Positions 59,499-64,000 of a DNA stretch of 64,000 nt are shown piece by piece. Positions within the stretch are counted from its first letter, which is position 1; every line of letters begins with the position of its first letter. A model generated the notes under the pieces. It did no database searches. It was not told where the DNA came from and was given only the letters and a program-made list of their open reading frames with translations. The stretch spans positions 1 through 64,000 of the forward strand of contig NZ_CAMHSK010000003.1 in assembly GCF_946187725.1 (NCBI RefSeq), written 5' to 3'. Made by a program: the position numbers and the translations under genes. This DNA comes from an uncultured Treponema sp. (GTDB lineage: Bacteria; Spirochaetota; Spirochaetia; Treponematales; Treponemataceae).

Positions 59499-59562
59499 CC
59501 TCCATTTTCTCCAGAATCCCATTTCAAAATTCCCCGATTCCTTCCGATAATAAATCGTGAAC

Positions 59563-60486
59563 ATGTCTTCTGATTTAGAGCATTCTTTCGATACCGAATC
59601 TTTTCAAAAATACATTTCCCCGGATTGCGACAGGCTTAGCTTTCTTCGGGAATACCTTTCAAGAAGGGGAGTGAGCACTTCCGTAATTCCTCTGGGTGAA
59701 AAAAAGCACATCTATGTCAATTTTCCTTCCACATCTTACAATCCGATGTTCAAAATCAAGACGATAATTTCCCATTATGACCGTGTGGAAGGCAGTCCCG
59801 GTGCGAACGACAATTCATTTGCGAATTTTGCGATTGCTGACTTTGCGGCCGAGCTTTTCAATTCAAGGAAAGTCCACAATATCCGCATTTTTTTCACGGA
59901 CGGCGAGGAACTTGGGGCAGAGGGCGTTTCTTCACAGGGGGCTTTTGCGCTCGCCGACTTGTTCAGAAAACTTGGAATCGTGAATGATGATGTCTATGTC
60001 TTTGACGCATGCGGCCGTGGGGAAGTGGCGGTTCTTGCTCGTGCTGGGCTTGATTCAAAAATAAGCGGTGCTTTCAAAAAGAAGTTCATGGATTTGTACG
60101 AGCGGACTCAAAATCTTCTCAAAAAGGCCTTTCCTAACTCGTGGATGACTCTCCCGGTTCCATACAGCGACAATGCGGGCTTTCTTGCCTGCGGAATTCC
60201 TGCCGTGGCGATTACATTTTTGCCAAAAGATGAAGTTTCTTTCTATTATAATAATCTCATGGCGGACAAAAATCTTGAGAAGGCTGTGATGAACTGTAAA
60301 ATCGAAGGCGGAAGCACTAGCGCGACTGACCTTTCAATCCAAAAGTTCAAATATCTTGAAAAAATGCCCAAAACCTGGCGGCTTTTTCACACAGAATACG
60401 ATAATTACCTTAGTTTAACGCTGAATAGTATAAAATTATGCAAGAAAATTCTAAATTCCATAGCAGAAGAAAAGATTTTGTGCTAA
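59563..60486 (+). CDS. M28-family zinc peptidase (aminopeptidase-like)
   Basis: 307 residues. Zinc-dependent peptidase with GSPGANDNSFANFAIADFAAE (metal Asp), FFTDGEELGAEG (catalytic Glu-Glu), 'VFDACGRGEVAV' and SDNAGFLACGIPAVAIT. No signal peptide; the N-terminal part, including the INF-type strand PLGEKKHIYVNFP, is consistent with a cytoplasmic enzyme. ATG 59563 is used; a GTG two codons earlier is also possible. GATAAT ends 12 bases upstream and no RBS is seen, so it may be leaderless. Substrate not predictable. Confidence 0.82.
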   Translation: MSSDLEHSFDTESFQKYISPDCDRLSFLREYLSRRGVSTSVIPLGEKKHIYVNFPSTSYNPMFKIKTIISHYDRVEGSPGANDNSFANFAIADFAAELFNSRKVHNIRIFFTDGEELGAEGVSSQGAFALADLFRKLGIVNDDVYVFDACGRGEVAVLARAGLDSKISGAFKKKFMDLYERTQNLLKKAFPNSWMTLPVPYSDNAGFLACGIPAVAITFLPKDEVSFYYNNLMADKNLEKAVMNCKIEGGSTSATDLSIQKFKYLEKMPKTWRLFHTEYDNYLSLTLNSIKLCKKILNSIAEEKILC

Positions 60487-60528
60487 GATATGGTAAATTT
60501 TTTGTAAAAATGCAAAGGAGTATTTCAG

Positions 60529-63156
60529 ATGGCTGAAGAAACAACTGAACTTTCAGAACCACAGAAAGAAATCAATGAGCTTGTTGCAAAAGCTCAGAAG
60601 GCGTTGGAGGCTTATGCTTCTTACGATCAGGAAAAGATTGACTACATCGTAGCAAAAGCCAGTGTTGCTGCTCTCGATCAGCATGGTGTTCTTGCTAAAC
60701 TTGCAGTAGAAGAGACAAAACGTGGTGTCTTTGAAGACAAGGCTACAAAGAACCTCTTTGCTTGTGAGTATGTCGTAAACCACATGCGCCACCTCAAGAC
60801 TGTTGGTGTTATTGAGGATAACGATGTAACTGGTGTCGTTAAAATCGCTGAGCCTGTAGGTGTTGTTGCTGGTCTTACTCCTGTTACAAACCCGACTTCA
60901 ACAGCAATTTTCAAATCTCTCATCTGTTTGAAAACTCGTAACCCAATCATCTTCTCTTTCCACCCAAGCGCAATTCAGTGTTCTATCGCTGCTGCAAAAG
61001 TTGTCTATGACGCTGCTGTTGCTGCTGGTGCTCCAAAAGATTGTATTCAGTGGATTGTTGAGCCATCTCTCGAAAAAACAAACCTTCTCATTGGTCATCC
61101 TGGTGTTGCAACAATTCTTGCAACTGGCGGTAACGCAATGGTTCGTGCTGCTTACTCTCAGGGTAAACCAGCTCTCGGTGTTGGTGCCGGCAATGTTCCT
61201 GCTTATGTTGAAAAAACTTGTAACCTCAAGCAGGCTATCAATGATATCGTAATGTCAAAAGCATTCGATAATGGTATGATTTGTGCTTCTGAACAGGGCG
61301 CAATCATCGATAAAGAAATCTACAATGATGCAATCAAAACATTCAAAGAATATCGTGCATATCTTTGTAACGACAAAGAAAAGAAAATGCTCGAGAAATA
61401 CATGTTTGGCGTAGACGGCGACCCAACAGTTGCTAAACTCAATGCTATCGTTCCAGGTATGAATCCGGTTGTTCTTGCTAAGAACGCAGGTTTCGACATT
61501 CCTGAGCGCACAAGCATCATCCTCGCTGAGTGTAAAGAAGTTGGCGTTAACGAGCCACTCACTCGCGAAAAACTTTCTCCAGTTCTCGCTGTCCTCAAAG
61601 CTTCTAGCACAGAAGACGGTATGAACAAAGCAAAACAGTTCCTCGAATTCGGTGGTCTCGGTCACTCAGCTGCTATCCACACTTCTAACAAAGAATTGGC
61701 AGAGAAATTCGGCGATCTCGTTCCTGCTATCCGCGTAATCTGGAACTCTCCTTCAACATTCGGTGGTATCGGTAATGTTTACAATGCATTCATTCCGTCA
61801 CTTACACTTGGTTGTGGTTCTTATGGACACAACTCTACAGACGACAATGTAAGTGCAATTAACCTCTTGAACGTTAAGAAATTGGGTAGGAGACGAAATA
61901 ATATGCAGTGGTTCAAAGTACCGTCAAAAATCTTCTTTGAGCGTGACTCAATCGAATACATCCACCAGATGAAGGATGTTCACAAAGTTATCATCGTAAC
62001 AGATCGCTCTATGGTTGAGCTTGGCTTCGTTGACAAAATCACTGACCAGCTCAAACTTCGCCGCGATCCTGTACAGTATCAGCTCTTCTGCGATGTTGAG
62101 CCGGATCCATCAATCCAGACTGTACGCGAAGGTGTTGAGCTTATGCGCACATTCGCTCCAGATACAATCATCGCTCTTGGTGGTGGTTCTTCTATGGACT
62201 GTGCTAAAGGTATGTGGCTCTTCTACGAGTACCCAGAAGTTGACTTCAACGACCTCAAACAGAAATTCATGGATATCCGTAAGCGTGCATTCCGCTATCC
62301 AGACTTGGGCAAAAAAGCTCAGCTCGTTTGTATCCCGACAACATCTGGTACAGGTTCTGAGGTTACTCCATTCGCAGTTATCACAGACAAAACAGAGCAC
62401 AAGAAATATCCTCTCGCTGACTACTCTCTCACACCGACAATCGCTATCGTTGACCCAACATTCACTTATGGCTTGCCAAAGAAGATCGTTGCCGATACAG
62501 GTATGGACGTTCTTACACACGCAACAGAGGCTTATGTCTCAACAATGGCTAACGACTATACAGACGGTCTCTGTATTCAGGCTATCAAGATGGTGTTCAA
62601 GTACCTCGAGCGTTCTTACAACAACGGCGGCGCCGACACAGAAGCTCGCGAGAAGATGCACAACGCTTCTTGTCTCGCAGGTATGGCATTCGCAAATGCC
62701 TTCCTCGGTATGAACCACTCTATGGCTCACAAGATTGGTGGTGAATTCCATGTTCCACACGGACGCGCTAACGCTATCCTCTTGCCATTCACAATCCGTT
62801 ACAATGGTACACAGCCAGACAAGATCTCAACATGGCCAAAATACAACTACTTCAAGGCTGCTGAGCGATACTGCGAGCTTGCTCGTATGCTCGGTCTCCC
62901 AGCAAAAACAATAGAAGAGGGCGTAGAGTCTTATGCTAAGGCTTGTGGTGAGCTCGGTATGCGCTTGGGCATCGTCATGAACTTCAAGGGACAGGGCTTG
63001 GATGAAAAAGAGTATCTCGCAAATGTCGAGAAGCTCGCTTACCTCGCTTACGAGGATCAGTGTTCTCCAGTTAACCCACGCGTTCCACTCGTTGAGGACA
63101 TGAAGAAGATTCTCACAGACGCTTACTACACTGAAGAGTTTGTCGCAAAGAACTAA
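60529..63156 (+). CDS. adhE: Bifunctional acetaldehyde-CoA/alcohol dehydrogenase
   Basis: 875 residues. Converts acetyl-CoA to acetaldehyde and then to ethanol, regenerating NAD+ in fermentation. N-terminal aldehyde dehydrogenase half: GVVAGLTPVTNPTSTAIFK and the catalytic Cys in NGMICASEQGAI. C-terminal iron alcohol dehydrogenase half: IALGGGSSMDCAKGMWLFYE, PTTSGTGSEVTPFAVITD and the metal ligands in FLGMNHSMAHKIGGEFHVPH. AdhE usually forms long spirosome filaments. A strong AAAGGAG RBS. Codon usage is strikingly regular and biased, as in a highly expressed gene. Followed by a good terminator. Confidence 0.97.
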   Translation: MAEETTELSEPQKEINELVAKAQKALEAYASYDQEKIDYIVAKASVAALDQHGVLAKLAVEETKRGVFEDKATKNLFACEYVVNHMRHLKTVGVIEDNDVTGVVKIAEPVGVVAGLTPVTNPTSTAIFKSLICLKTRNPIIFSFHPSAIQCSIAAAKVVYDAAVAAGAPKDCIQWIVEPSLEKTNLLIGHPGVATILATGGNAMVRAAYSQGKPALGVGAGNVPAYVEKTCNLKQAINDIVMSKAFDNGMICASEQGAIIDKEIYNDAIKTFKEYRAYLCNDKEKKMLEKYMFGVDGDPTVAKLNAIVPGMNPVVLAKNAGFDIPERTSIILAECKEVGVNEPLTREKLSPVLAVLKASSTEDGMNKAKQFLEFGGLGHSAAIHTSNKELAEKFGDLVPAIRVIWNSPSTFGGIGNVYNAFIPSLTLGCGSYGHNSTDDNVSAINLLNVKKLGRRRNNMQWFKVPSKIFFERDSIEYIHQMKDVHKVIIVTDRSMVELGFVDKITDQLKLRRDPVQYQLFCDVEPDPSIQTVREGVELMRTFAPDTIIALGGGSSMDCAKGMWLFYEYPEVDFNDLKQKFMDIRKRAFRYPDLGKKAQLVCIPTTSGTGSEVTPFAVITDKTEHKKYPLADYSLTPTIAIVDPTFTYGLPKKIVADTGMDVLTHATEAYVSTMANDYTDGLCIQAIKMVFKYLERSYNNGGADTEAREKMHNASCLAGMAFANAFLGMNHSMAHKIGGEFHVPHGRANAILLPFTIRYNGTQPDKISTWPKYNYFKAAERYCELARMLGLPAKTIEEGVESYAKACGELGMRLGIVMNFKGQGLDEKEYLANVEKLAYLAYEDQCSPVNPRVPLVEDMKKILTDAYYTEEFVAKN

Positions 63157-63187
63157 AGAGTAATGTAAAGCAAACTCTGATTAGGGA

Positions 63188-63223
63188 AACTCCGTCGCTC
63201 GTGAGGGTGGCGGAGTTTTTTTG
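63188..63223 (+). terminator. Rho-independent terminator of adhE
   Basis: AAACTCCGTC and GGCGGAGTTT pair over 10 bp (one G-U), followed by T run. Confidence 0.85.
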
Positions 63224-63273
63224 TCCTTTATCATTTTCTGTAAAAAGACTATACTTCCTGCCAAGAGAATTCC

Positions 63274-64000
63274 ATGACAACCAGTGAACTTTTTGGGCGG
63301 GAAAAGGTCAGTCGCCTGCTTTTCAGGCTCGCTCCTCCTGTGATGTTTGCCCAGCTGATTCAGGCTCTTTACAATATCGTTGACAGTTTTTTTATCGGCC
63401 GGAACGGACTTGCGGGGCTTACGGCTCTTTCGATTATTTACCCCTTTCAGCTTCTGATGATTGCGCTTGCGGTTGGGAGTGGAGTTGGAATCAATACGGC
63501 CATGGCTATGAAAATGGGGCGGGGACGAAGGGAAGAAAGTGAGAAATTTGCCCAAATCGCCCTTCCTCTTGCCTTTATTCTTTGGCTTTTGTGCGCGATT
63601 CTGGGATTTTTATTCATGCCCTCTTATGCCAGACTCTTTACCGACTCTGAAGAAGTGATTGGCGAGGTCATCATTTACGGACGAATCTGCTGTATTTTCA
63701 GTTTCGGTCTTTTTTTTGAAAGCGTCTGGACTAAAGTCATTCAGGCTTACGGAAACATGCGGCTTCCCATGCTTGCCCAGATTGTCGGAGCCATTGTAAA
63801 CATAGTCCTGGACCCTTTTTTGATTTTCGGGCTCTGTGGCCTTCCCCGTCTTGGAATCGAGGGGGCGGCAATTGCGACGGTGGCAGGTCAGATTGCGGCG
63901 GCTCTCCTTGTCATGCCAAAGGGCTTTCGTCCACCTCTCCTGCTCAAATTTTTTGCTCCTTATGCTTTTCTTGTCTTTAAGTTGGGGCTTCCCAATATGC
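63274..64000 (+). CDS. MATE family efflux transporter, N-terminal part (cut by window end)
   Basis: 242 codons are visible from ATG 63274 to the window edge, with no stop, so it is missing from the ORF track. Reads MTTSELFGREKVSRLLFRLA, then PPVMFAQLIQALYNIVDSFF, GLAGLTALSIIYPFQLLMIA and later IVDPFLIFGLCG-like LDPFLIFGLCGL. About seven membrane spans so far. It is only distantly like the MATE protein at 7187. No strong RBS (AAGAGA). Confidence 0.88.
   Translation, partial: MTTSELFGREKVSRLLFRLAPPVMFAQLIQALYNIVDSFFIGRNGLAGLTALSIIYPFQLLMIALAVGSGVGINTAMAMKMGRGRREESEKFAQIALPLAFILWLLCAILGFLFMPSYARLFTDSEEVIGEVIIYGRICCIFSFGLFFESVWTKVIQAYGNMRLPMLAQIVGAIVNIVLDPFLIFGLCGLPRLGIEGAAIATVAGQIAAALLVMPKGFRPPLLLKFFAPYAFLVFKLGLPNM

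Noticed and set aside
62015-62713. 232-residue ORF inside adhE
   Set aside because: Frame shadow produced by the strongly biased codon use of adhE; low-complexity Ser/Leu composition and no start signals.
1-64000. tRNA or rRNA genes
   Set aside because: The intergenic spaces are short and those examined contain no cloverleaf-like sequence with a GTTCGA-type T arm in the right context; the GTTCGAAC in 23861-23868 belongs to a repeat hairpin.

Overview
The window reads as chromosomal DNA from a Treponema-like spirochaete, probably a host-associated or gut anaerobe. I infer this from several features. There are large secreted Ig-like and fibronectin-like proteins, one ending in an outer-membrane-like C-terminus. 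The metabolism includes formate-tetrahydrofolate ligase, bifunctional AdhE and AsnA. Lipoproteins carry spirochaete-style lipoboxes, and many hypothetical proteins look lineage-restricted. No rRNA, tRNA or CRISPR was recognised. Species-level assignment is not possible from sequence reading alone.

Layout. 0-3.3 kb: tail of an Rpn/PD-(D/E)XK transposase-like gene, then aroA and fhs. 3.3-10.3 kb: membrane protein, ABC substrate-binding lipoprotein, YbaK deacylase, MATE exporter, and the permease and ATPase of an ABC importer. 10.4-18.7 kb: signalling block. It holds a DUF5666 protein, an amino-acid-permease/histidine-kinase/receiver fusion, a receiver-GGDEF(degenerate)-EAL protein, a stand-alone Hpt protein, and an OmpR/PhoR-type pair with a secreted partner. 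18.7-26.8 kb: an unannotated 45-residue basic protein, gpmI, a large FN3-like lipoprotein, an AAA/PD-(D/E)XK ATPase and a second substrate-binding lipoprotein. 27-31 kb: parB-parA, a methyltransferase carrying repeat insertions, and a sirtuin. 31-41 kb: a giant Ig-repeat surface protein, an M15 peptidase, a PAP2 phosphatase, fabD-fabG and an RsuA-type pseudouridine synthase. 41-44 kb: an AT-rich divergent pair, a Lon-like AAA+ ATPase without protease domain and a tyrosine-recombinase-like protein that has lost its catalytic residues, with twin ACGCGT palindromes between them. 44-53.8 kb: citrate synthase, nuclease, asnA, diguanylate cyclase, a radical-SAM-like remnant protein, grpE-dnaK-dnaJ. 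53.9-59.4 kb: an AT-rich accessory block with a two-gene unknown module, zinc-ribbon/PrsW, a RipA-like membrane protein, zinc-ribbon/DUF1566 and two secreted proteins. 59.5-64 kb: M28 peptidase, adhE, and the start of another MATE exporter.

Working together. The permease-kinase, EAL protein and Hpt look like one phosphorelay that would couple sensing of a small molecule to c-di-GMP breakdown. The ABC permease and ATPase probably serve one or both of the two related substrate-binding lipoproteins encoded elsewhere in the window. GrpE-DnaK-DnaJ form the Hsp70 system. FabD and FabG belong to fatty-acid synthesis.

The most unusual content is non-coding or repeat-derived. (1) A family of GC-rich, hairpin-rich intergenic elements is present in both orientations, with conserved cores and stems that change in a compensating way. 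(2) Arrays of a 7-bp unit (GTTAGCA/GTGAGCA) act as in-frame protein insertions in two RNA-modification-type genes and as facing, hairpin-forming pairs right after fhs and asnA. (3) Several genes appear to be transcribed leaderless. The best candidate for an undescribed protein system is the AAA+/dead-integrase divergent pair at 41.2-43.8 kb.
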